A stretch of DNA of 35,000 bases, taken from assembly GCF_001542405.1 (NCBI RefSeq), contig NZ_LNCD01000038.1, positions 1 through 35,000 of the forward strand, in the 5' to 3' direction. The translations under genes and the position numbers were made by a program. Origin of the DNA: Rhizobium altiplani (GTDB lineage Bacteria > Pseudomonadota > Alphaproteobacteria > Rhizobiales > Rhizobiaceae). The notes beneath the pieces are model-generated. The model was given only the letters and a program-made list of their open reading frames with translations. It did no database searches and was not told where the DNA came from. Positions 6,554 to 14,103 of this stretch are shown here, in pieces. Every line of letters starts with the position of its first letter. Position 1 is the stretch's first letter.

Positions 6554-7243
6554 CTAGCTCTTCTCGATATCGCGGTCGAGGTGCGTCGCAATCAGCATGG
6601 CCGCGAGATGGACAGTGTTCTTCGCTCCGTAGCGCTCCTTCATGCGCTCCAGGCGGTGCTCGACCGTGCGGTGTGAAATGCCGAGGTCAGCGGCGATCTC
6701 CTTGGCCGTCGCGCCTTCCGTCAGGAGCTGCATCACGGCTTCATCGGTCGCATCCATGCGTGCTCGCTGCTGCGGCGGGTTGAACATGAAGCGGCCGTTC
6801 GAGACCGCCAGAAGCCAGGCTGGATGCTGTGCCGTTGTCTTTTGCGGAAGGATCAGCCGTTCGTATCCGATGTTGACGCCAAGCACCCGTGTCTTGACCA
6901 GTTCCATCGACGGCTTCTGCGTGGCGATCACCTCGCGATAACGCGGGATGACGGCCGTCTCCATGTAGCCCCGATCCTTGAATTCGCCGATGCGCTGATC
7001 GGCAAAGAGCTTGTTGATGTTCAGGATACGCGAACTAACGGTAGAAGTGCGCACGACCTTCAGATGCCATTGCAACGGATCGTCGCCGTTGAGAACGACG
7101 AGCGTCATCCTCATCCGGATCGTCAGGAGCTCGAGGACGTCGCGATAGATGTCCTCTGGAGCGGCCGGCAGTTGCGGCGTGGTATGCAACCATGCGTCCA
7201 GCAGTTTCTGCGTGACAGTATGAAATGAAGTGTCCTTGTTCAT
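6554..7243 (-). CDS. LuxR-family transcriptional regulator (229 aa)
   Basis: The C-terminal 60 residues are a LuxR-type helix-turn-helix (TEGATAKEIAADLGISHRTV, then EHRLERMKERYGAKNTVHLA), with the recognition helix around SHRTVEHRLERM. The N-terminal 150 residues form a sensor region I cannot name. It has a helix-rich start (FHTVTQKLLDAWLH) and a mixed segment around LVVLNGDDPLQWHLKVVR that may be PAS-like, as in other rhizobial orphan LuxR proteins. No receiver Asp pattern or clear autoinducer-binding motif is seen. ATG 7243 is preferred; a TTG at 7306 would add 21 residues of poor coding character. The gene converges on the unknown cbtA-downstream gene. Targets are unknown. Confidence 0.85.
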   Translation of the reverse strand: MNKDTSFHTVTQKLLDAWLHTTPQLPAAPEDIYRDVLELLTIRMRMTLVVLNGDDPLQWHLKVVRTSTVSSRILNINKLFADQRIGEFKDRGYMETAVIPRYREVIATQKPSMELVKTRVLGVNIGYERLILPQKTTAQHPAWLLAVSNGRFMFNPPQQRARMDATDEAVMQLLTEGATAKEIAADLGISHRTVEHRLERMKERYGAKNTVHLAAMLIATHLDRDIEKS

Positions 7244-7423
7244 CAATCCATGCGCGATATCTGGAATCGTTGCACTACGACAACCCAAAATGGGTACAGC
7301 TTTCAACAGCCGACCACGGCTGAATCGTCGTAAGGCATTAATATGAAAAATATATCGCTCGCTACATCTATTTTGAAGCGAATTTCTAGGTGCGCGTTCT
7401 GCACGTTAAGCGGGTTCAGGCTG

Positions 7424-7442
7424 CAGGCGCCCGCGGCGCCTG
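7424..7442 (-). terminator. Strong hairpin after the molybdoenzyme gene
   Basis: A perfect GC-rich stem of 8 bp (CAGGCGCC with GGCGCCTG, three-base loop) begins three bases after the stop codon of the gene ending at 7446. There is no U-tract, so it may mark a transcript 3' end without being a canonical terminator. Confidence 0.5.
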
Positions 7443-7445
7443 GTT

Positions 7446-8108
7446 TCAATCACCCGAGTAGCGTTGTTCGCGCCAGGGGTCGCCGTACATGTGATAGCCG
7501 TTCTTTTCCCAGAAGCCTGCTGCATCGGCCGGTAGCAGCTCGATACGGCGCAGCCACTTGGCGCTCTTCCAGAAATAGAGATGCGGAACGACGAGCCGCA
7601 TGGGGCCGCCGTGATTGCGCGTCAGCGGTACCCCTTCCCAGGAGGTTGCGAGGATGGCATCTTCCGCGGCGAAGTCGGAGAGCGGCAAGTTTGTCGTATA
7701 GCCATCATAACTCGTCAGCATGACGTAGTGAGCTTCCGGCTTCGGCATTGCCTGATCGAGCAGCTCGCGGGTCGAAACACCCTTCCACTTGTTGTCGTAG
7801 CGTGACCACGTCGTCACGCAATGAATGTCGGTGACTTTGGTGCTCTGCTCGAGCGCCTGGAAAGCGGTCCAGGTAAGATCAAGGGGAGTTTCGACCAGTC
7901 CACGGACTTCCAGGCGCCATGTGTCGGGTGGGATGATCGGGTGCTGGCCGAGATCAAGGACCGGCCAATCCTTGACGAGGTGCTGACCCGGCGGCAGGCG
8001 CTCGGTTTCCGGGCGACTGATGCGGCCGGTGAGGAATTTTCCTTCCTCGGCCCAACGGCGCTTCGATCTTGTGAGCTTGCTGTCGGTCGGGGTTTGATCG
8101 TCGCTCAT
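7446..8108 (-). CDS. Sulfite-oxidase-like molybdopterin oxidoreductase (220 aa)
   Basis: This is a single-domain protein of the sulfite oxidase/YedY molybdenum-cofactor family (Oxidored_molyb). The Mo-ligating Cys97 is in VTDIHCVTTWSRYDNKWKG, and later landmarks are HYVMLTSYDGYTTNLPL, LTRNHGGPMRLVVPHLYFWK and the C-terminal KNGYHMYGDPWREQRY. The start at ATG 8108 follows AAAGGG. The protein has no Tat or Sec signal, unlike MsrP/YedY, so it is probably cytoplasmic. It belongs to the short sulfite oxidase-like group common in soil bacteria, whose substrate is unknown. It lies between two LuxR-type regulators, 60 bases from the end of the one at 8169. Confidence 0.9.
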   Translation of the reverse strand: MSDDQTPTDSKLTRSKRRWAEEGKFLTGRISRPETERLPPGQHLVKDWPVLDLGQHPIIPPDTWRLEVRGLVETPLDLTWTAFQALEQSTKVTDIHCVTTWSRYDNKWKGVSTRELLDQAMPKPEAHYVMLTSYDGYTTNLPLSDFAAEDAILATSWEGVPLTRNHGGPMRLVVPHLYFWKSAKWLRRIELLPADAAGFWEKNGYHMYGDPWREQRYSGD

Positions 8109-8168
8109 CGCTGGCCCTTTCGCGTTGCGGCAATAGGGCATCCGGGCTTCGAGACTGTCAAGCGTGTG

Positions 8169-8984
8169 TCACGACAGATTCTTGAGGTACAGCGAGAGGA
8201 GCTGTGTTTGCGACGATATGCCGAGCTTGCGGTAGACGTTGCGCCGATGAACCTTCACGGTCCCTGTCGAGATGTTGAGTTTCAAGCCGATCGACTCGGA
8301 GGAGTACCCCTGAAGGACAAGATCGACGATCGCGGTCTCGCGGCTGGTGAGATTGAGATCACGCCACACCGCTTCGGCGGGCTGCAGGGCGCTTTCACTG
8401 GCGTTGCGTTTGCGGTTGCCGCGGGCTCTCGAATGCTGTTGCGCATCAAAGCGAGTTCCGAGCCCGGCCCAGTAGTGCCGAACCATGTTTGCGATCAATG
8501 GTTCGGCTTTCTTCAGCAAGGCAAATTCCGCGGGCGGGAAGGGGCCGGTCTTTTCGTTGCGCATGAGCGAAAGAACGATCGTAATATCATCATCGGCCGT
8601 GACGAAGAAACCGATCTCCTCTGCAAGGCCTGTCTGGACGTAGTAAGTCCGGTAGTACTCGCTGGAGAAGAAACGGTCGGGCGCCAATTCCCGCATCCGA
8701 AACACGCCGGCGCGACGTTCATGGGCCGTGTGGTAGAACGGATCGAGGAGGTAGGGGCCAGCCTGGTAGAGGGTCACGAAAATGATGCGCTCCTTCGGGT
8801 CGAAGGTGCTGTAGAGATCGATCGGCCGCTCCTTGCCGCGATAGGCGAAGACAACGACGTAGTCGAAGCTTACGAGCGCCGCCATCATCTGACGGAAGGT
8901 CTCGCCGAATTCCGCATCGCCCATCGCCTGCCGGCCAATGGTGGCATTGAAGGCCCGAAATAGCGCCTCCAGGTCAGTGCTCAT
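8169..8984 (-). CDS. LuxR-family regulator, divergent from the polyamine-type ABC operon (271 aa)
   Basis: The C-terminal domain (about residues 205-270) is a clear LuxR helix-turn-helix: LTSRETAIVDLVLQGYSSES followed by LNISTGTVKVHRRNVYRKLG. The N-terminal 190 residues (DYVVVFAYRGKERPIDLYST and GPYLLDPFYHTAHERRAGVF) form a sensor domain without a recognised name. Related orphan regulators in Proteobacteria often sit beside polyamine-type ABC transporters. ATG 8984 has the Shine-Dalgarno GGAGG nine bases upstream. Because it is divergent from the importer at 9177 and shares a 190-bp control region containing repeated GTATATACC motifs, it is the likely regulator of that operon, sensing an imported compound. 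This last point is inference. Confidence 0.9.
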   Translation of the reverse strand: MSTDLEALFRAFNATIGRQAMGDAEFGETFRQMMAALVSFDYVVVFAYRGKERPIDLYSTFDPKERIIFVTLYQAGPYLLDPFYHTAHERRAGVFRMRELAPDRFFSSEYYRTYYVQTGLAEEIGFFVTADDDITIVLSLMRNEKTGPFPPAEFALLKKAEPLIANMVRHYWAGLGTRFDAQQHSRARGNRKRNASESALQPAEAVWRDLNLTSRETAIVDLVLQGYSSESIGLKLNISTGTVKVHRRNVYRKLGISSQTQLLSLYLKNLS

Positions 8985-9029
8985 TTCCCGGAACCTCCTG
9001 ATCGCCCCGCGCGGAAATCCGCTCCCCGT

Positions 9030-9085
9030 GTATATACCTTCCATGAAGGCTTTGCGGCTAGAATACCCCTCTCGGGGTATATACC
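9030..9085. promoter_or_regulatory. Control region with two GTATATACC repeats between luxR and the ABC operon
   Basis: The 9-mer GTATATACC occurs at 9030-9038 and again at 9077-9085, 47 bp apart (about 4.5 helical turns). The second copy is part of a fully palindromic GGTATATACC and overlaps a hairpin-forming ATACCCC-TCTC-GGGGTAT (9063-9080). This AT-rich pair in GC-rich DNA, placed between two divergent genes, looks like regulator binding sites or overlapping -10 elements. I infer it is the target of the adjacent LuxR protein. Confidence 0.5.
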
Positions 9086-9176
9086 GTGAGGGAAGGGCGC
9101 GCTTAGTCTTTCCACAACGACGGTGGCAAAAGGCAGCGCTAGACTGCCCAATCCAAACCAACCGCAGGGAACAGAC

Positions 9177-10277
9177 GTGGCATCTGCTTCGACGAACGAT
9201 ATCGAATTCCGTTCGGTCACCAAGAATTATGGCCCGGTGATCGCCGTAACGGACATCAACCTCAATGTGCCGAAGGGTGCATTCCTCGCGTTGCTCGGCC
9301 CGTCGGGCTGCGGCAAGACCACTTGCCTGCGCATGATCGGCGGTTTCGAGCAGCCAAGCCAAGGTACTGTGCTGATCGACGGGCGCGAGATGAACGGTGT
9401 GCCGGCCTATCGGCGCCCGGTGAACATGGTCTTTCAGCATTATGCGTTGTTTCCGCATTTCGACGTCCGGCAGAACGTTGCTTATGGTCTGAAGCAGATG
9501 CGGCCCAAGTTTGCGGCGACCGAAATCGACCGGCGTGTCACTGAGGCGCTTGAAATGGTTCGGCTCGGCGGCTTCGCCAAGCGCCGCATCCACGAAATGT
9601 CTGGTGGACAGCAGCAGCGCGTGGCGCTCGCTCGCGCGATCGTCAACCGTCCGTCGGTGCTGCTCCTTGACGAACCGCTGGCTGCGCTCGACAAGAAGCT
9701 ACGCTCCGCCATGCAGATCGAATTGCAGACATTGCAACGCGAACTCGGTATCACCTTTGTTCTGGTCACCCATGATCAGGAAGAAGCGCTCTCTATGGCG
9801 GATATCGTCTGCGTGATGAGCGCGGGGCGGATTCGCCAGCTGGGCTCGCCGCAGGAGGTCTATGACCGCCCGGCCGATTTGTTCGTAGCCGATTTCGTTG
9901 GCAAGACCAACCGGGTGAAGGCGACGATGGAGGCGGATGGTGCGACGCTGCGTCTTGCGGACGGTTCCGCAATCGCCGCGGGGATCCGGGCGGGTGTTTC
10001 AACGGGCGAGGCAATCGTCGCGATCCGACCGGAATCGATCCGCCTGACACGCATGCAGGCGCCCGATATCGCAAGCTTCAAAGGCACGGTGACCCACCGC
10101 ATCTTCCTGGGGTCGTCGGCGGAATATGCCGTCACGGTGCCGGGGCTCGGTGACTTTCTGGTGACCGCCGACCGCCGCAGCATGAACGAAAGCGATCTGG
10201 TCGAGCCCGGCGAGGCCGTCTACCTCGGCTTTGATCCCGGCGCGGCCCATGTCTTCTCAGCATCAAGTGCAGCCTAA
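9177..10277 (+). CDS. Spermidine/putrescine-type ABC transporter ATP-binding protein (366 aa)
   Basis: This is the cytoplasmic ATPase of an ABC importer. Walker A GPSGCGKTT is at about residues 41-49, the signature is MSGGQQQRVALARA, Walker B is VLLLDEPLAALD and the switch His is in VTHDQEEA. The C-terminal TOBE-type domain (about 240-360, with AIRPESIRL) fits the PotA/MalK subgroup. I prefer the GTG start at 9177 because AGGGA lies seven bases upstream and the reading then matches family starts. GTG 9123 in the same frame would add 18 residues. The gene opens an operon with a binding protein, two permeases, a dehydrogenase and an amidohydrolase. The substrate is not known; polyamine-like amines are the family norm. 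Confidence 0.92.
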   Translation: MASASTNDIEFRSVTKNYGPVIAVTDINLNVPKGAFLALLGPSGCGKTTCLRMIGGFEQPSQGTVLIDGREMNGVPAYRRPVNMVFQHYALFPHFDVRQNVAYGLKQMRPKFAATEIDRRVTEALEMVRLGGFAKRRIHEMSGGQQQRVALARAIVNRPSVLLLDEPLAALDKKLRSAMQIELQTLQRELGITFVLVTHDQEEALSMADIVCVMSAGRIRQLGSPQEVYDRPADLFVADFVGKTNRVKATMEADGATLRLADGSAIAAGIRAGVSTGEAIVAIRPESIRLTRMQAPDIASFKGTVTHRIFLGSSAEYAVTVPGLGDFLVTADRRSMNESDLVEPGEAVYLGFDPGAAHVFSASSAA

Positions 10278-10300
10278 AATCAAAACAAGGGAACAGCATC

Positions 10301-11464
10301 ATGAGCAAAGACTATAGGGATAACCTTCCCATTTCAGCCAACGGCTTCATGGACGAGTTCATGCGGCTCAAGCGTGGCTCTGTCAGCCGCCGCCACTTCC
10401 TCGGCATCACCGGCCTCGGTCTTGCGACCGCAGTGATGTCGCGCTTCCCAGGTGCCTTGTCGACGCCAGCCTATGCCGGCGAAGACCTCGGCACGCAGAT
10501 GTCGATCGCGACCTGGCCGAACTACCATGATCCGGCGACATTCGAGAACTTCAAGGCGGCAACCGGCGTGGCCGTCGAAGTCAACGTGTTCGGTTCGAAC
10601 GAGGAAATGCTGGCGAAGCTGCAGGCGGGCGCTTCTGGCTGGTCGCTTTTCGTGCCGACCAACTACACGATTTCCACCTACCACAAGCTCGGCCTGATTG
10701 ACGAACTCGACCTCTCGAAGATTGCCAATTTCAGCCAGTCGACGGAGAGCCCGCGTTTCACCAAGGAAGGCCAGATCGACGGCAAGACCTACGCTCTACC
10801 GAAGAACTGGGGCACGACCGGATTCTCGGTCAACACCTCCAAGATCAAGGCGAAGCCCACGAGCTGGAAGGATTTCTTCGAGCTCACGCAGACAGAAGCT
10901 GATGGCCGCGCCATGGTGCATGACTACCAGCTGACGACGATCGGCAGCGCGCTTGTGTCGCTGGGCTATGGTTTCAACTCGATCAAGCCGGAGGAGCTTG
11001 CGAAGGCCGAGGAGCTGCTGATCAAGGTGAAACCGCATCTCTTCGCCATCAACTCCGACTATCAGCCGGCCATGCGCGCCACGGACGCCTGGATGACGAT
11101 GTGCTGGACGAACGACGGTGCGCAGCTTAATCGCGACATGCCTGAGCTTGCCTACATCCTCGGAACGGACGGTGGTGAAATCTGGACCGACTACTATGCG
11201 ATCCCGAAGGACGCTCCGAACAAGGCGGCAGGCTATGCTCTTCTCAACTACCTGATGGATCCCGCGAACGCGGTGAAGGAGCATATCGCCAACGGCGCGC
11301 CGACCACCGATAGCCGCGTCATTTCGTTGCTGCCGAAGGAGATCACCTCAAACAAGATCGTCTATCCGGATGAAGCATCGCTGACGCCTCTGGAGTTCGG
11401 CGCCGCTGTAACCCTGACGGATCCGGGTCGCGCCGAGTTGATGGCGCGGTTCAAGTCGGCGTGA
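10301..11464 (+). CDS. Polyamine-type ABC substrate-binding protein, Tat-exported (387 aa)
   Basis: This is the periplasmic binding protein of the PotD/PotF class (SBP_bac_8-like). An extended N-terminus carries a twin-arginine signal, SRRHFLGITG at residues 29-38, followed by a hydrophobic stretch and a likely cleavage after AYA near residue 59. The mature protein starts with MSIATWPNYHDPATFENFKA, and IATWxxY is the usual first strand of this family. Other landmarks are YALPKNWGTTGFSVNTSKI and EIWTDYYAIPKDAPNK. Tat export suggests it folds in the cytosol. It lies 23 bases after the ATPase, with a GGGAACAG element upstream. A strong hairpin follows the gene and could raise its expression over the permeases. 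Confidence 0.93.
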   Translation: MSKDYRDNLPISANGFMDEFMRLKRGSVSRRHFLGITGLGLATAVMSRFPGALSTPAYAGEDLGTQMSIATWPNYHDPATFENFKAATGVAVEVNVFGSNEEMLAKLQAGASGWSLFVPTNYTISTYHKLGLIDELDLSKIANFSQSTESPRFTKEGQIDGKTYALPKNWGTTGFSVNTSKIKAKPTSWKDFFELTQTEADGRAMVHDYQLTTIGSALVSLGYGFNSIKPEELAKAEELLIKVKPHLFAINSDYQPAMRATDAWMTMCWTNDGAQLNRDMPELAYILGTDGGEIWTDYYAIPKDAPNKAAGYALLNYLMDPANAVKEHIANGAPTTDSRVISLLPKEITSNKIVYPDEASLTPLEFGAAVTLTDPGRAELMARFKSA

Positions 11465-11484
11465 CCAGCCTGCCGTCATGCAAT

Positions 11485-11510
11485 GCCTCTTCCCGGTTTC
11501 GGGAGGGGGC
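11485..11510 (+). other. Intercistronic hairpin between binding protein and permease
   Basis: An 11-bp stem (11485-11495 with 11500-11510, two G-U pairs, GTTT loop) lies in the 82-base gap after the binding-protein stop. No U-tract follows. Such hairpins often protect the upstream mRNA and give more binding protein than permease. Confidence 0.55.
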
Positions 11511-11546
11511 AAGCCTCCTCGTGGCCACCAACAGCGAACCTCCAGA

Positions 11547-12413
11547 ATGGCTCTGTCACCGGACACCAGAAAACGCCTGATCACCGCGGCCCTCGTTGCG
11601 CCGGCGAGCGCGTGGCTATTCGTGTTTTTGGTCCTGCCGTTCATTGCCATCGTTGTGTTCTCCTTCGGCGAGCGGGCGCCGGAAGGCGGTTACCAAGCGG
11701 CATTTACGTTTGCCCAATTTGCCAATCTCGGATCCCGTGCGGCCGCCTTCAAGAACACGCTGGTGCTTGCGCCGATTGGGTCCTTCGTCTGCCTGTTGGT
11801 GGCCTATCCGGTCGCCTACTACCTGGCGGTGAAGGTAAGCCCGCAGCATCGGTTGTTGCTGGTGTCACTCGTCGTAGTGCCTTTCTGGACCAGTCTTCTC
11901 GTTCGCACCTATGCGTGGATGTATATCCTCGGCGCGCGGGGCATCCCGCATCTCCTGGAATTTGTCGGCATCGAGAATGTACGGCTTCTGAACACGCCGG
12001 GGGCTGTCCTTCTCGGCATCGTCTATGGCTACCTGCCGCTGATGATCATGCCGATCTATGTCAGCCTGGAAAAGCTGGACCGCCGGTTGCTGGAAGCTTC
12101 AGCGGACCTCGGAGCAAGACCGCTGTCGACTTTCTTCGGCATAACGCTGCCGCTGTCGTTGCCGGGCGTGATGACCGGCGTGGCGCTGGTCACCATCCTG
12201 TTGCTCGGTGAGTACCTGATCCCGCAGCTGCTGGGCGGCGGCAAGGTGTTCTTTATCGGGAACGCGCTGGTCGACCTCTTCCTGCAGTCGCGCAACTGGC
12301 CGTTCGGCTCCGCGATCGCCGTCACCCTCGTTGTCGTCGTCGTCATCGTGCTTCTCGTCGCCATGCGCATCGCCTGGCGCGTTGCGGGTGCCCGCCAGGT
12401 GGATCTTGTCTGA
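11547..12413 (+). CDS. ABC transporter permease, PotB type (288 aa)
   Basis: This is an inner-membrane permease of the binding-protein-dependent type with six predicted helices, beginning LVAPASAWLFVFLVLPFIAI. The EAA motif that docks onto the ATPase is EASADLGARPLSTFFGITLP (about residues 186-205). ATG 11547 is chosen; the frame runs back to 11478, but that part crosses the intercistronic hairpin and has no membrane or family character. The stop codon overlaps the start of the next permease (TGATG at 12411-12415), indicating translational coupling and a heterodimeric channel. Confidence 0.92.
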   Translation: MALSPDTRKRLITAALVAPASAWLFVFLVLPFIAIVVFSFGERAPEGGYQAAFTFAQFANLGSRAAAFKNTLVLAPIGSFVCLLVAYPVAYYLAVKVSPQHRLLLVSLVVVPFWTSLLVRTYAWMYILGARGIPHLLEFVGIENVRLLNTPGAVLLGIVYGYLPLMIMPIYVSLEKLDRRLLEASADLGARPLSTFFGITLPLSLPGVMTGVALVTILLLGEYLIPQLLGGGKVFFIGNALVDLFLQSRNWPFGSAIAVTLVVVVVIVLLVAMRIAWRVAGARQVDLV

Positions 12414-13225
12414 TGCGTGGGCTTGTTACGGCAGTCTATCTGTTTCTCTACACACCGATCGCGCTGGTGGTGTTGTTCTCGTTCAATGCGGGCCGCAACG
12501 CTTCCGATTTCACGGGCTTTTCCACGCAATGGTACGGTAAGGCGCTCTCCAACACCTTCCTCATGGAGGCTCTGCAAAACAGCCTCATCATAGCCCTGAC
12601 CAGCGCTGCACTAGCGGCGATCTTCGGCACCATGGCCGCGCTCGGCATGGAGCGGCTTGGCGCCAAGACACGGGCCGTGTTCGATGGCCTGTTTGCCGCA
12701 GCTATCGTCGTTCCGGGGGTTGTGATCGGCATCGCGACGCTGGTTGCCCTGGTTGAAGTCTTCGGTTTCATCAATCCGGCACTGGCAGCGATTTGGCCCG
12801 GCAATCAACCGCCAAAGCTGACGCTCGGCTACGGTTCGATCATCGCCGCACATGGGCTTTTTACCATGGCCCTGGTGACGATGATCGTAAAGGCGCGCAT
12901 CGCCAGCCTCGGGCGCGATATCGTCGAAGCGTCGAGTGATCTCTACGCGACGCCGCTGACGACCTTTCGCCAGATCGTGCTGCCGCAGATCCTGCCGTCG
13001 ATCCTGGCCGGTTTCCTGCTCGCTTTCACCTTCTCCTTCGATGACTTCATCATCGCGTTCTTCGTCGCCGGGTCGAACACGACGCTGCCGATCTACGTCT
13101 TTGCCTCGATCCGTCGCGGCGTGACGCCCGAGATCAACGCAATCGCCACGATGGTGCTCATCGCATCGCTTGCCCTCATTCTCATCGCGCGTTTCCTTAT
13201 GCGCGAAAGGACAACAACAACCTAA
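12413..13225 (+). CDS. ABC transporter permease, PotC type (270 aa)
   Basis: This is the second permease of the importer. It has six helices, an opening TAVYLFLYTPIALVVLFSFN typical of PotC, and an EAA loop EASSDLYATPLTTFRQIVLP (about residues 174-193). FSFDDFIIAFFVAGSNTTLP is another PotC landmark. It begins within the stop codon of the preceding permease and is followed 12 bases later by the dehydrogenase gene, so all six genes from 9177 to 15279 can be one operon. Confidence 0.92.
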   Translation: MRGLVTAVYLFLYTPIALVVLFSFNAGRNASDFTGFSTQWYGKALSNTFLMEALQNSLIIALTSAALAAIFGTMAALGMERLGAKTRAVFDGLFAAAIVVPGVVIGIATLVALVEVFGFINPALAAIWPGNQPPKLTLGYGSIIAAHGLFTMALVTMIVKARIASLGRDIVEASSDLYATPLTTFRQIVLPQILPSILAGFLLAFTFSFDDFIIAFFVAGSNTTLPIYVFASIRRGVTPEINAIATMVLIASLALILIARFLMRERTTTT

Positions 13226-13237
13226 TTGGGAAACACC

Positions 13238-13999
13238 ATGATCCTCAAGAACCGTGTTGCAATCGTCACCGGTGCCGGGTCCGGCATCGGTCAGGCCGGC
13301 GCGCTCGTCATGGCGAAACAGGGCGCCCATGTCGTCGTCGCCGACATCGACTTCATGAATGCCGAGGAGACCGTCAGCCGGATCCGTAGGTTTGGCGGCA
13401 GCGCCGAAAGCATGGTGCTTGATGTCACCGACGACAAGGCGCTGGAAGCAGGCATTGCCGCGATTGCCGAACATCATGGCCGCATCGACATCCTTCACAA
13501 CCATGCCGGCGCGCAGGTCGCCGGCGATCTGGAGCAGGTCGCGATCGACGGTTTTGACAAGTCCTGGAGCTTGAATGTCCGCGCACATTTCATGGCCGCG
13601 CGCTTCGTCGTGCCTGTCATGAAGAAGACGGGCAAAGGCGTCATTCTCAACACCTCATCCTCATCGGGCGTGCTCTACGATCGCGAGATGATCGCCTATA
13701 CGACGACCAAGCACGCCGTCATCGCCATGACGCGGCAGATGGCGGGCGACTATGCCAGGTTCGGCATCCGCGTGAATGCGCTTTGCCCCGGCTGGGTGGA
13801 CACGCCCTTCAACGAACCCTTCATTGCCCAGATGGGCGGGCGTGAGGCGATCGAAGCCTATATCGCTGAGAAGGTGCCGCTTGGACGATGGGCCGACGTG
13901 TCGGAGATCGCCGAGCCGATCCTCTTCCTCGTGTCGGACCGCTCCTCTTACATGACTGGGCAGATCCTCGTGGTCGACGGCGGGGAGACCGTCGTTTGA
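13238..13999 (+). CDS. Short-chain dehydrogenase/reductase (253 aa)
   Basis: This is a classical SDR using NAD(P). The cofactor motif TGAGSGIG is at residues 11-18. An Asp at the end of beta-2 (VVVADID, about 36-38) favours NAD(H). HNHAG stands at 87-91 in place of NNAG, and the catalytic Asn is in WSLNVRAHF. The Ser cluster NTSSSSG (138-144) precedes the active-site YTTTK, with Tyr154 and Lys158. The C-terminus MTGQILVVDGGETVV is standard for this fold. ATG 13238 is preferred over the in-frame TTG 13226. It sits between the ABC importer and an M20 amidohydrolase, so it probably oxidises or reduces an imported compound or its hydrolysis product. The substrate is not deducible. Confidence 0.93.
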   Translation: MILKNRVAIVTGAGSGIGQAGALVMAKQGAHVVVADIDFMNAEETVSRIRRFGGSAESMVLDVTDDKALEAGIAAIAEHHGRIDILHNHAGAQVAGDLEQVAIDGFDKSWSLNVRAHFMAARFVVPVMKKTGKGVILNTSSSSGVLYDREMIAYTTTKHAVIAMTRQMAGDYARFGIRVNALCPGWVDTPFNEPFIAQMGGREAIEAYIAEKVPLGRWADVSEIAEPILFLVSDRSSYMTGQILVVDGGETVV

Positions 14000-14055
14000 G
14001 CCGGTTGAGAAGGTTGAATTCCTAGGGCAATTGTTAAATAACGGATGGACTGTGA

Positions 14056-14076
14056 CGGGCGCTGTTCTGGCGCCCG
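14056..14076 (+). terminator. Hairpin between SDR and amidohydrolase genes
   Basis: A perfect 7-bp stem (CGGGCGC with GCGCCCG, seven-base loop) is followed by CTTGTATTT. It could act as a weak terminator or attenuator, lowering expression of the amidohydrolase relative to the upstream operon. Confidence 0.45.
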
Positions 14077-14103
14077 CTTGTATTTACAGGACATCCAAGG
14101 CCC

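Noticed and set aside
7821..8963. 380-aa plus-strand open frame
   Set aside because: It is antisense to the LuxR gene and the molybdoenzyme, both of which have clear domains; long shadow frames are common at this GC content.
12611..13588. 325-aa minus-strand open frame
   Set aside because: It is antisense to the PotC-type permease and the SDR, whose motifs are unambiguous.
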